Below are positions 33,451-44,689 of a DNA stretch of 64,000 nt, in pieces. The DNA comes from Agrostemma githago (lineage: Eukaryota > Streptophyta > Magnoliopsida > Caryophyllales > Caryophyllaceae): positions 48,624,878-48,688,877 of the forward strand of contig OY288243.1 of NCBI GenBank assembly GCA_958450325.1, read 5' to 3'. The translations under genes and the position numbers were made by a program. Under the pieces are notes generated by a model. The model was not told the origin of the DNA. It did no database searches and was given only the letters and a program-made list of their open reading frames with translations. Each line of letters starts with the position of its first letter. Positions within the stretch are counted from its first letter, which is position 1.

Positions 33451-33720
33451 AAATCTAACGCAGCCACCCGAGATGGATAAATCTAACGCTGCCACCCGAG
33501 AGGGATAAATGTAATGCAACCACCCGAGAAGAATAAATCTAACGCAGCCACCCGAGAGGGATAAATCTAACGCAGCCACCTGAGAGAGATAAATCTAACG
33601 CAGCCACCCGAGAGGGATAAATCTAACGCAGCCACACGAGAGGGATAAATCTAACGTAGCAACCTGAGAGGGATAAATCTAACGCAGCCACTCGGGAGGG
33701 ATATCTAACTTAAAGCAACC
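33451..33720. repeat. 28-bp tandem array, about nine copies
   Basis: The unit AAATCTAACGCAGCCACCCG plus AGAGGGAT recurs every 28 bases from 33451; the last copies are degenerate. It follows directly on the 39-bp array. Confidence 0.95.
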
Positions 33721-34417
33721 ACCCGCAAGGGATTAAATAAAAAACACTAATAAATACTTAAGCAAAAAGTCTATAACTACTAAAACAACAAAACCTAGAC
33801 GAGACGACAAGCACAGGCCCGGGCCCCAACAGGCAACCACAAGCAAAGATGTCAGGTACGATTTCTAAGCCTTGGCTGGCAAGCCTCACCACGTAGTCCA
33901 ACGGACTTAAAACGACCCGACCGGACAGCCACCTGGTGGTAATCCTCGATTGACCTGGGTGGCTATACTTTGACTTTCGCCTTGTCCAAGCCTCAGTTAA
34001 AGTGGGGGTTTTGTAGACACCTAGATTTGGACATGGTGGCTGCAGGAGTGCCCAACAAACACCCGATGACGATCGAACTGCAACGCGACGCGGGTTCGCG
34101 ATGTTTTAGATAGTTTTTCTATAGAACAGATCAAATAGCTACTCGGAAAAATTAAATTAACATCATGGCAGCCTTAGTCGTGTTATTACGATCGCATAAA
34201 CACTAATTAGAGTCAATTCTGACATCGGGACCCCGAGTCGGTCCCGAAACACGAACCGAGTCAGCACCTTGCCAAGCGAACCTCGGGACGCACACCCGAG
34301 GCCCGTTAGGCGCAACGGCGCTAGGTCAAGCTGGAGAAGACTTAACCCTCAAGGATGGTATAATACGTGCACTTCTCGGTTTTGGAAAGTATCAAAATCG
34401 TATCTTAATAATTCCGA

Positions 34418-34495
34418 GCGCCTCACCTTGCGCGCCTGGGTCTTCACACGCCTAAGCCCAGGCGCCTGAGTTCTGGTGCGCCTGGACTCAGGCGT
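34418..34495. repeat. GCGCCT palindrome-like cluster in LTR D (site 1)
   Basis: The word GCGCCT or ACGCCT starts at 34418, 34432, 34448, 34462 and 34478, spaced 14, 16, 14 and 16. Inverted partners AGGCGC and AGGCGT give dyads such as GCGCCTGGACTCAGGCGT (34478-34495). It lies 406-484 bases into the LTR, just upstream of the TATA box. Confidence 0.85.
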
Positions 34496-34524
34496 CAATC
34501 CGGGTGACGAGGGTCGAAAACACC

Positions 34525-34532
34525 TATAAATA
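34525..34532 (+). promoter_or_regulatory. TATA box of LTR D
   Basis: TATAAATA in CACCTATAAATACCTCC, 30 bases downstream of the palindrome cluster. Confidence 0.75.
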
Positions 34533-36133
34533 CCTCCCCTCCACCCTCTTCATTCGACACATCTCATTCTCATTCTCTCTTCCCTCTTCACTAGTTAAGA
34601 GTTTCTCGCTAACGGCTCGCACTCCGACACCCGAGGCAAACGATCTACTCGATCGTAGTTCCGATAAAAGCGAAAAAGGCGCTACCCCTCACCTTCGAGC
34701 ATTCCACTCGATCCCGAGGTGCCTGTGTTCGACTAGCCGTCCCGAGTCTAAACGGAGTTCTGGCGGATTAGCCGCAGAACTAGCAAATAGTAGCGGAGCT
34801 CTGCCGGATTAGCCGCAGGAGGGTCCAACGGTAACGGAACTCTGCCAAAATCACCAGACAAGCTAGGAGGATCCGCCTTTGAAGTCGAATCGTCACTAGG
34901 TTGTCATCTAAACAAAACTTTACATTCTGGCACTTTCATTATGCACTACGATAATGTCAAACGTGGACACTAGGTCCGTCACATCTACTAAAACACGTAA
35001 CGTCCCAACTTCAACCATAAACTAAAATACCCTAAATAGACCCGAGTAGTTCCGAGATATGTTCTCAACAATCTATGCATCGTGTCCCGTTTAGTGTATA
35101 CTCCGAGGGTGCAAATCCTCACTACGTGATTTACTTACGTTCGCATTTAAAGTTTTTGTATGATTTATTGCTTTTTTATAATCGCATGCTAAATCACCTA
35201 ACACGGAAATCAAAACATAAAAAACCCAAAACTGAACAAGGCGATGGTCGAGTTCCGTATTAGTCCCGATGCTCGCCATGCATGGTTCGACGAATCCCTA
35301 TTAATACCAAGCCGACGCATCTTAAGCAGAATACCAGGTAAGGTGTACCACGAGAACGACTAATATCCGTATTATCACGTTAAAACTGATTTGCTAATAC
35401 GTATAATACTAGTATTCTCTACTCTCCTATGTGCATCTTTTCATGGCCTGCTTGTCACGTGAATCCGTATGCAAAGAATGTAAACACAACTACTTCGACG
35501 ACAAAACTTACTTGTCCTTAAACAACCGACATAGCAAAAGGCATAGGGTTAGAACAACGGATGTTACATTACTTTCGCCACAACAAAGGAACAAAGTTAT
35601 CAGCCCACCAATTGATTTAGTGGCCGCTACGTGCGGACGGGATTAGGTGTCAATGCCTAGCGGACGTTGGCTTCCCAATACGTACCTTCACCCCTTACTC
35701 AGAATCGATGTGTAGACACCCACATTTTGACCGCCAGGTGTCTATAATAGTTCCCGCCAAACACCCGATGATGATCGCACGCAAACATGCTTTAATGGAC
35801 TCGGAATCATGGACATTTGGTTTAGGCTTATTACGGAGTACAAATCTTACAAAACCAACCTCAAATCCAGGCCCAGTGGGTCGTTTTGAGTCAAATAAGA
35901 CTAATATGGGTCGAATCCGGCACCAGGGGCAAAACCGTCTTTTAGCGACCGGGTCAAACCCGGTCAAAGATATTTTTTCCCGAGAAACACGGACCAGCCG
36001 TGACATCTCATCAGTTCAGCCTAGGCTCAGATACTACAAAATATCAGCCTCAAAAAATATTAAACAAATCCATTCAAGGATCGAATTCGATCTCAAGTAG
36101 GAATTCTATCCGAAAACCAAATCAATTTACCGA

Positions 36134-36152
36134 CCGAGTGTCAAACACTCGG
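36134..36152. repeat. Promoter-proximal inverted repeat in the solo LTR (site 1)
   Basis: CCGAGTGT, a 3-base loop CAA, then ACACTCGG. About 425 bases into the LTR and 150 bases upstream of its TATA box. Confidence 0.85.
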
Positions 36153-37097
36153 CCAAAACAGCCCCATTTCAGCCGAGGCACATTGCTTCCTTACCAAGAA
36201 ACGGAGTTCTCGTGCCTCTCGACTTCTTACGTTTCCTATCCAAACCGGTATTTCTTGTTGTCCAAGCAAGAGTACCTCTTCTAGTATCAATCGAGGACCT
36301 CGCCTATAAATAGGACCCTCCGGTCATCTATCAAGGACACATCTACAATCCATAATCATAACACCTCCGTTACACAACTAATCCCATAACATCCATACAT
36401 CATCAACATCTAGCAAAATAGCATCGAAATACCGATAAAACAACCCGACGAGACCGACCCCAAAACCGGCCAAAATTCGTCATCTTACACGTCCCAAACC
36501 GACACCCTAACTCACCCACATCGTCTCGACGCTCCCGTGCCTAAGCCACTTTCCGACGAGCTCTTTTTCGAGAAAACAAAGCATGTAGGTTGAGGGTGTA
36601 AAATCAAACCCGATTCTTCCTCTTTCTCTTCCTTTTTCACGTTTTTTTCGTTTTGTGTCGTTGTGTCGGTCCGTTTTTTTAATATGGATCGTTGTCACTT
36701 TTTTCTATTTTTCTAATAAACGATATTACAAAAATATTTTCATAAACAAACGTTCTTAAAATACGATATCGATTCTCTAATCGAATATCGTATCTAACAA
36801 GAACTAAATTAAATCTCGTTGATGCTAACAGAATCGTTACATTTTTTTAAACAAAATTCGACGATTTTTACGCGGAGAGAATTAACATTTTTTTTCCTCT
36901 TTTCGTTCAAACTCTTTTCAAAACAAACTTTACAAAACTTTTTTCTAAAAAAATCATTCCGACTATTTGATATCGATTTCATAATCGAATATCGAATACG
37001 ACGAATATCGAAAATATAAATCGAGTATAAATTAATCCATATTTGTACGCGATTTATAAATTGACGATTTCTGAAAATAAAATCCGGGACAGACTAC

Positions 37098-37132
37098 CGC
37101 GCGAGTCGCGCGCCTCCCAGGCGACTCGCGCG
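37098..37132. repeat. Inverted repeat in the solo LTR (site 2)
   Basis: 12-bp perfect arms CGCGCGAGTCGC and GCGACTCGCGCG around an 11-base loop. It lies 1387 bases into the LTR, the same place as the ACTCGRTCGAGT cluster in LTR B (1403-1507). Confidence 0.9.
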
Positions 37133-38406
37133 AGAGCCTGGAAGGCTGAGCCTTCTTTTATTCGTTTTCTCGTTTTTTTATTCTTTCGCCTTTTACATAA
37201 AACAGCGACTTTCGCGACATATTTTCAGATTTTGATAAATGCTTTTTCGACCTCGGTCAACACGTGTTAATCCATCACGTGTCATAAACCCTTTTCTAAA
37301 ATCATGCATGTCATCGTATTTATATTCTTATTCAATTTATAAATCAATACTAACTCGTTTGTTCATGTTTGTAGCGATTTATTTTCATCTTTTGTTTTAT
37401 TAGACTAAAACGAATTTCACATGCTAAATATAACTTTGACGTTATTAGTTTAAGATGCATTAAACCACTTAGCAACCCATTTATTTTTCTTCTCTCACAT
37501 GCTTAAGGAAAATAATGTTTGCATATCATTCCACTACCGAAGTAACACGTGTACACCAAAAACGAACGATATCTTAGTAAAGGCCGCTAAGTGCGGGCGG
37601 GGTTGGGTGTTCTCAGTAAACTTCCCAACACGTACCCTCACCTCTTACTCAGAACCATGGTTTCCGGATGTCCGAATCCATTGGCAACGAGAGTCATTCA
37701 ATACACGATATCCGATAATGTCGGTATCGGTATCAAATGCTAAGGGACGAACCCGATAATCTCTGACATCAGAAATGGACCATATTTTGTACATGGCCCA
37801 CTACGACATAGAGTGGGTTCGAACGGGCCCGAACTCCCACAAAGTTCGGTGGCGACTCCTACTTCGATTTAAAATTCAATTCGACCCATCTCATATGGAG
37901 ATTCATTCGCCTCCCCAAACCCGCGCGTGGCCGCGTCGGGGTGGACCTATGTCATGTCCACACGATGGTTTCCGGATGTGCGAAACCATTGGCAATGAGA
38001 GTCATTCTAGGCATGGAGTGCTTAAGGGTACAAGTCTTTATCTTTAGGTTCCGTGCCCCCCAGCTTTGAGTCCGCTAAGGATTAAAGTTGACTTGAACGG
38101 TTTCCGAGTCCCCATAATTGACTCGTTAGCGACTCCACAAATCGGCAATGAATTCGGTTCACTAAAAAGGTCGCCTTACCAAACATATCGGCCTTTAAAC
38201 ATTTACAACCACTACTCAATCGATTCCAACGGAAACACGGGCGCTCGCGCCCGTTTAATACAAGTCTGAATCGAGGTCCAAAACTTCACCCAGAACGCAA
38301 GATCGGACCGGCCCCCGACTGGGAGGGGGCCACGTGTGTAGCCGCCGCGATTGGAAACCGGGTTGGTCCCGCGCGGGGCGCCGGGCTGTGCCGACGGACG
38401 TCCACA

Positions 38407-38559
38407 ACATCTAATTCATTTTTCTAGCTTATCCTTATTTTCTACCTTTGTCTCACTTTCTTCATCTATCTAAGCAATGATTTAAGTTCAATTCCGAACT
38501 ATCTTCAATCCTATCGTGATTTAAGCAATTTTTAAACATCTCATACAAAGCGAAGAACA
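38407..38559. other. Spacer between LTR D and the Athila LTR
   Basis: About 150 bases of AT-rich sequence without features. Confidence 0.5.
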
Positions 38560-40436
38560 GGCACCCCTATCGGATCGGTCGTTTAGCGAAGAACGGGGGG
38601 TCAAACAATACTTATAGACTCGGAATAACACAAAAACTACTAGAGTAATCGTGGTAAGTCGAGGTCGGTCCACAGGGAACGGAACGTAGTAGTAACGAGT
38701 TAAAAGTAATGTGTTTGATGTCTAGAGGTGGGTTTCTAAGGGTCGAGTCTATACTAGAGAAACAACGATAAAAATTGCTAGAGATAACCAATCTAGGAAA
38801 AGGTGTTAGGGGGAAGTCGGGATTCGGAACATGGAGTCTAAGAAGGTCGGAATCGGATTTTTGTTGCAACATTGATAAAGGGAGGATGCCACCTTTCGGT
38901 TTCTTCACCCAACCCACTTAAAAACCCTCTTTCGCGACAAAAAAGGGTAAGTCTCTAGTTATGATAATTTCTACCCCAAGTTTCCCCATACTAATAGAAA
39001 TGAGTCGAGGTCGGTCTAGTTGGCCGGACTAAAACAACAATGACACAACAACCACAAACAAGATAAACCAACAAACAAGCACCCCACCAACATCTCTTAA
39101 TTCAAATAATCCAAGTCCTCATCCCTAAACCTCCCAACAAGAAATCTACTCACTAATCATAATGGAAGACAACAAAACATTGACTAAGGAGAAACTAACT
39201 ACACCATGCATACTAACTAAATCTAAAGAAACTAACAACAAAATAATGAGAAAACTACGATCTAACAATCACCCACTAAACTATGGAAGAGATACTATCT
39301 AACAAAATAAACTAGAGAATAATCTAGAACAACATAAATAAAATCTGGAGAAACTAACAACATTAAGATGATCTAAACGAGACAATAATGAGGGAACACA
39401 AAAATAAATCTAAACTTGAGATTAGAGAGTGGAAAGAAATGTACCAACTATGAAGATCTACAATAAATAAGAAAATTGCATAAATAAAGATTGAATCTTT
39501 GATGGAGAAGATGAAGAACTTTTCACTAATTCTTCAATAAACCCACAAATCTTCAAATAAAACTTGAAATAATCTTCTACAAACTTGAAATCTAGAGAAT
39601 TGTTGATGGAAACTAGGTAGATCTACTACTAAATTACTACTATAATTATGGAGAATTACTAAGAATACTACTAGATTATTCTACTAATGGATGGTGTAAT
39701 ATGATGGAGGAACTAAACTAATGGAAGCATCTACACTAATGATGGAATGCCTATGATACTACACTAATGGGATATGACTTGGGCAACAAACTAGGGTAAC
39801 ATATATATAGTAATACCTTAATGGGTCTCTTAACCTAAAGCCCAAATCCAACTTTTTGCTCCATTAGTGAGACAATCACCCTTTGCATCTTCATGGTGTG
39901 AAACTTCGGCCTGAAGAATTAATCCCACCGGGAGAAATTTCACCCGGTGAGATTTTCTTCTCATTTCGTGGTTTTTGGCACTTTTCTCCATCGGGCGAAA
40001 TTTCACCCGGTGGGCAAAATTTCGCCCGGTCGTTTTTGCCCGGTGGGGAAGCTCGGAAAATCTTCGGGAAGGTACTTTACCGTCGGGTGAAATTTTGCCC
40101 GGTGGTACTTCATCGGGTGAAATTTCACCCGGGTATTTTCTCTGGCCTCTTTCCTTGTCTCATTCTTCCTCGATTGATTGGATGGCTTGAACTTTAAGTT
40201 GTGTGCTTTGCTCTTTGGACGGTATTCCATTCTCTTGTGCTCTTGGAAGCTCGATCGTGATTTTGGTGCCAAATCCTATCAAAATTGATAGAAAAACTAC
40301 CAAAAACACGTAAAATGCGTAAGAGGGACGCTAATGCGAGAAGTACTCAAAATATGGCGATAACAGCACTCTAAACTCGCAAAACGAGGGAAAAGACTAA
40401 ATGAGGGGAAAAACGGTCTAAATTTAGCACACAACA
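38560..40436 (-). repeat. 3' LTR of the Athila element
   Basis: About 1.88 kb. The minus-strand start TGTTGTGTGCTAAATTTAG follows a polypurine tract. The left part 38560-39612 matches 54035-55086 closely, with scattered substitutions. The last bases (TGACG in the other copy) are altered here to GAACA. TATA-like TATATATA on the minus strand at 39802-39809. Confidence 0.88.
39931..40133. repeat. GGGYGAAATTTCRCCC palindrome cluster in the Athila LTR
   Basis: Five palindromes centred at about 39937.5, 40000.5, 40019.5, 40092.5 and 40122.5. The best is GGGTGAAATTTCACCC. Omitting the third, the centre spacings are 63, 92 and 30. They lie 130-320 bases upstream (minus strand) of the TATA-like box. 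Confidence 0.9.
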
Positions 40437-40455
40437 ATTCCCCCACACTAAACCG
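40437..40455 (-). other. Polypurine tract of the Athila element
   Basis: Minus strand GGTTTAGTGTGGGGGAAT immediately before the LTR start. A near copy, TTTTAGTGTGGGGGAGGAG, lies upstream at 42050-42068. Confidence 0.8.
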
Positions 40456-42860
40456 TTGCTCGTTCTCGAGCAAAGATCCAAAAAGAAATTACAACTACTA
40501 CTACTAGCTAGACTATGCTAAGCCGATACGGGGCAATTAACGGGCCCGCTCCGTCCCTTCAACTCACATCGGAATACCCATGAGGTAGAGTATTCTCATG
40601 CAAGGCAAGTTGGGGCTTGCTCAAAATGGTGGATGCGACTAAACACACAAAAACACTTAACAAGAAAGAATAGACGCATCCAAAGCAAAAATAAAACACC
40701 GAATCCCTCATCAAGACGACGGGGAAGACACCGATTACTTACCTAAAACAACAATAAACTTCCAAGATAAATGACCCTCGTAAACAAGGACCAAAGCCTA
40801 ATACTATGACAATTAAGCAATATAAATGTTGATAACTTAGCCTAGGTCCTCCTAATCTTCTAAAGGGGTACGACGGGGCGTATAACGAAATGGAAAAAGT
40901 GAACCATGGATTCGTTCGACACTGTAGGTAGGTGCAGTCCCGCTCTCTTTGGCTAAGCCAAGAGGGTCGTTCCAAACTCGAATTTCCTAAATTACCCCAA
41001 ACAAAAAGGTGGAGTGTTTACAATTATTGGGGTGGATCGACTAATCACCGCTATCTTCCTACCTCGGGACTCGGTCCTCTAGTTGGCACTTCACGGCGAT
41101 GAATCGATCAAAGGGCTTTTTTTTTCGAAGGAGACGTTTTTGATTATATGATTTTCATTTGAAGCTCCTTTTCTCTCCTTGTTTTTCATATTTTTGTGCC
41201 CTTTTCTCTTGCTTTGGTTTGCTCTTTTTTGGCTTTTTGATATGGTTCGAAACCAAGCTTGGAGGTTATTTTTGGGTAAACTTATTGTGGTGATGTATAG
41301 GTGGAGGGAAAATAGGTAATCGAGAACGTGCGCCATTCCCGGATAACCCGCAAAAAGGCGGAAAGAATTTGCACTAAAGGTGCAATGGTCATTCGAGCAA
41401 GGTCACCTAGAGAACGGGATGCGTGAACCGAGGCCTAACTCCTCCATGGGTGGTCAAGGTGGTCAAATGCAAACCCCGAAGTAAACCTCTAGTAGAAAAG
41501 GTGGACTTAAGCTAAAGGATCAACAAATTCATTGATTAAGAGTCATTCTACTAGATTAAGGTCCAAAATCTACAATGAGTTATCTACAATGGAATGTAAA
41601 CTCTTGCAAAAGGTTTGTAATCGGGTTTTCAAAAAGTTTAATCGTAGACACTCTATACAAAAACAAAAGAAACACACGAAAAGGAAAAAGCAATAAAATA
41701 AAGCACAAGTAAGGTCGTGTACTCCATACTCCATCGAAATTCAAGAACACAATCAACCACAACACCCAAATGCTCAACTTCGAGAGCCTCCAATGGCAAC
41801 AACCTAACTCCTTCTACAAAAGGGTTCAATAGTAAATAAGAAAGAAGGAAGGAATTTACCAAGGGGAGTTCTTTCATAATCTCTTCAAATCGTGCTATTA
41901 AGGTGGTGGTTACCTGTAAGAGTAGAGAACAAGACCGTACACGGGACACGAAACATAACGAGACAAAAGAAAAGAAAAGAAAAATGTTTTTGATTTTTTG
42001 AATTTTTATGGATTTTGAAAGGATTTTTGAAAAATAAAAGGTAGTAGACTCCTCCCCCACACTAAAACTGTGCATTGTCCTCAATGGATAAGTAGGAGAA
42101 GATCTAAAAAGACGGAAAAGAAAAATCTTTTTGGATTTTTATGATTTTTCAAATGTTTTTGGATTTTTCAGAATTTTTGAGAAAAGAAAAGGAAAAAGAA
42201 AATAAAGAAAGCGATAAAATAGTGGCGTGCCTAGGTGCAATCACATCACCTAGACCCTAGCTAAGTGGCTAAAAAATTGAAAAAGAAATAAACAGAAAAG
42301 AAAATAAATTAAAATGAAAGGGTGAAAAATTGGGCGTAGGTGTAGTCACGTCACCTAGCCCAGATTAAGAAAAATTTGAGAAAATGAGTAAATTTTGGAT
42401 TTTTCAAAAGGGTCTATGGCGTAATCACGTTGCCTAAAGACCGGGAGCAATACCAAGGCCGCTTCGGCCACAAAAAATCGATGAGACAGTGGGACAGCTT
42501 GCAAATTTTGTTAGAAGTAAAACAATCACAATGATTATAAAATGATGAAGCAAGGAACAAGGAATGAATTCAATTCAAAGACATGCAATTATAGATGATT
42601 AAAGACTCACCGACCTAATCCACACACATACACAACACACACATTACCGACCGACTGTGGGGGATAGTTTAATTTGGGTAATCGTTCGATGCGAAAGAAA
42701 CCGTCGGAGACCCGGGATAGGGTTGTATGCCCTCGGTGGGTTCTAACTCACAAAGGTCTTAGATCGTACGACCCTCGGGTAACGTTTAGTGAGCATACTC
42801 TCAAACTTCCATTCCCCCCGATTCGTTAAGTCGGAATTCACCGGGATCTAAAGGTAGGTC
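40456..42860. other. Athila 3' untranslated region
   Basis: No gene is seen. It holds the extra purine tract at 42050-42068. At about 42230-42430 the stretches TAGGTGCAATCACATCACCTAG, TAGGTGTAGTCACGTCACCTAG and ATGGCGTAATCACGTTGCCTA (degenerate palindromes) recur about 100 bases apart. The rest is AT-rich. Confidence 0.55.
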
Positions 42861-43793
42861 CTAATTGTGACAATTATAAATATTGGTTCGGTGTGTGTTG
42901 GGGACTAGTAAAGCACGGTCATGGCAAATAGAAACGAGGCGATGATCTGGTACGTGAAAGATCCAGGCGGGAAGATGGGCCACGTCAATCCAGACTCGAT
43001 TGTCTAGTGAGATAAGGTGGTCGGTCGCATAACCCAAGTTTTTCGCGATTAAGGTCACAAGACCTCCACAGTCTACAAAGGGGCATTGAGCAACAATAAT
43101 TTTGTGAAAATGCAACGCTAGGACAAGTGGTAGGTCTAGGGGGTTAAGGTTACCAAGTAAGGAGTCAGAAATCAATTGCAAGACGCACACATCGAGATTA
43201 AAAATACTATCGGTAGATGGTATCAAGCAGTGGGAGAGTATCTCGACGAAGTAACGAATAGCGGGGTTACGGATTTCAGAGGTAAAGTTTGAATTAGGTT
43301 CGAAATCTCGTTGGCCACGTGCTATGCACCTCCAAAGGTCTCTTCTAGACGCACTAGCTTGAAAATCACTCAAAGGTTCACTAAGTCCGGTACCCGATGA
43401 GGGTAAGCCTAAAGCTAAGCCAAACTCGGAAATAGTTAAACAGTGGGTTTTACCGAATAAACGAAATCTAAACATTCTTGGTGTGGTCGGGTTATCGATA
43501 GTAAAGGTTCCTAGGAATACACATGTCAAGTCTTTAAATGTGCAAGCTACGAGACTAAGAAGTCCGCTAGTTCCGGTCCTTGACGATAACTCTCTAATAT
43601 CGTCCTCTATTCCTAAAACTTCCATTGTGAATGGACAAGGCCACCTTGTGCTCCAAAAGGTCTTTTCGGAGAAGGTTTGAGCTAAGGGTGTATTAGGACA
43701 AGGTAAAAGTTTAGGCTTATGAGACTAAGAAAGTTTAGAGGTTGAAGTCATACCTTGTTTACGATCGGCTCGTTGGGCTCTTGTCTCCATAAT
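42861..43793 (-). CDS. Athila env-like ORF (ATHILA ORF-1 type), two exons
   Basis: Located after pol on the sense strand of the Athila element, where this lineage carries an envelope-like gene. Exon 1 starts at ATG (43791-43793) reading METRAQRADRKQ, with a donor CAAG|GTATGA. Exon 2 begins after CCCTTAG near 43683, passes through WSTRWPCPFTMEV and runs open to a stop at 42861. It contains KDLTCVFLGTFTIDN and FGLALGLP, which resemble the ATHILA ORF-1 family (PF03078). I see no clear signal peptide or membrane segment, so env-like here refers to position only. Unlike gag and pol, the exon-2 frame has no stop over about 270 codons. Confidence 0.72.
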
Positions 43794-44129
43794 AATAATT
43801 TGCAAGAAAAATCCCAAAACTTTAGCTTTTCCTTCTTCAAAACCCCAAAATAAATCACCAAGGATGGAAATGAAACTATGAATAGAGGTTTGAATGTGGT
43901 TGGGGTGTATGGAAGGTGGTTTGATGTTTTTATGAAGGGTGAAAATGTGGAGTGAATTGTGAGGTAAAGGTGATATAAATAAAAGTGGTTGAGGAGGGAA
44001 GGTGAAAGTTTTAAAGTGGGTGGTAAAATTTTGGTGTAAAATTTTGGAGGGAAAATTATGTGTGGTAAATGTGAAGGAGGGAATTGAAATTGTAGTGAGG
44101 AAATAGGGTATAGGTGATCCGTTCAAGCT

Positions 44130-44345
44130 CATGCCGCCGGGTGAAATTTCACCCGGTCAAGCACCATCGGGTGAAATTTTACCCAACGGACTTTTCGTCG
44201 TGAAAATCATTTTTGCCACTTTTTTCCACCGGGTGAAATTTCACTCGGTGAAAATCTCATCGGGCGAAATTTTGCCCGGTGGTGTCTTCGTCAATTCCGG
44301 CAAATCTGGCAACTTTTCCGTAGGGCGAAATTTCGCCTGGCGGTC
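44130..44345. repeat. GGGYGAAATTTCRCCC palindrome cluster upstream of the env-like ORF
   Basis: Five palindromes centred at about 44146.5, 44176.5, 44238.5, 44269.5 and 44330.5; centre spacings 30, 62, 31 and 61. The alternating spacing makes a unit of about 92 bases with two palindromes. It is the same word as in the Athila LTR (39931-40133), 4 kb away. On the minus strand it lies 340-540 bases upstream of the env-like ATG. Confidence 0.93.
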
Positions 44346-44689
44346 TTGTTTTCTTCGTTTTTTTATTTGCCTTGTCTTTTATAGCTCTTCAATAATCACC
44401 TAAAGATTCAAATATTAACTCAACTCACATTACATAATCAATATCTCCCACAAACATGCTTGTGGTCTTCAATTAAGCTCCATAACTCCTCCAAAGGCTA
44501 GATCTTCACCCAAATAAATGCTCCATGGCGAAATCCAAGTTCAACCATTCTTCTCAATCTAACAAAGCTAATAAAACTCAAGGAAATATGATACATATAT
44601 ACAAGGTGGTTGTTGAGGATACCACCAAACCTACTTCAATTTCGAAGGGGGTTAAACAACGCTCCCCAATGGGAGCTCACCAAACTTCA
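44346..44689. other. Athila spacer between pol and env-like region
   Basis: No gene is seen. Confidence 0.5.

Larger units (their letters stand above)
35711..37962 (+). mobile_element. Solo LTR of the Tat-like family, inserted in LTR D
   Basis: 2252 bp, TGTAGACACCCACATTTTG to CATGTCCACA, flanked by CGATG at 35706-35710 and 37963-37967. The host sequence on both sides is LTR D (CTTACTCAGAAT before, GTTTCCGGATGTGC after), so it is a nested insertion later reduced by LTR-LTR recombination. TATA box TATAAATA at 36305-36312. Shares the block TCGGTGGCGACTCC (about 37848) with LTR B. Confidence 0.92.
31454..38406 (+). mobile_element. Tat-like element D, 3' part only, plus strand
   Basis: Contains an antisense gene fragment (31516-32438), two tandem arrays, a polypurine tract AGTGGGGGTTT (34001-34011) and a 3' LTR (34012-38406, split by a solo LTR). 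All coding regions of gag-pol are missing. Its left edge abuts the truncated pol of element B in tail-to-tail orientation without a visible target duplication. Confidence 0.75.
34012..38406 (+). repeat. 3' LTR of element D, split by a solo LTR
   Basis: Starts TGTAGACACCTAG after the polypurine tract and ends ACGTCCACA at 38406. Interrupted at 35710; continues at 37968 after the second CGATG. The reconnected LTR is about 2140 bp, close to the 2252 bp of the solo LTR. It carries the family blocks GTGGCCGCTACGTGCGGACG and CTTACTCAGAATC. Confidence 0.8.

Noticed and set aside
33174..33720. CRISPR-like regular arrays
   Set aside because: The units are head-to-tail tandem repeats without unique spacers, in a plant retroelement.
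39883..40197. ORF over the Athila palindromes
   Set aside because: Open only because the palindrome repeats lack stops; it lies antisense inside an LTR.
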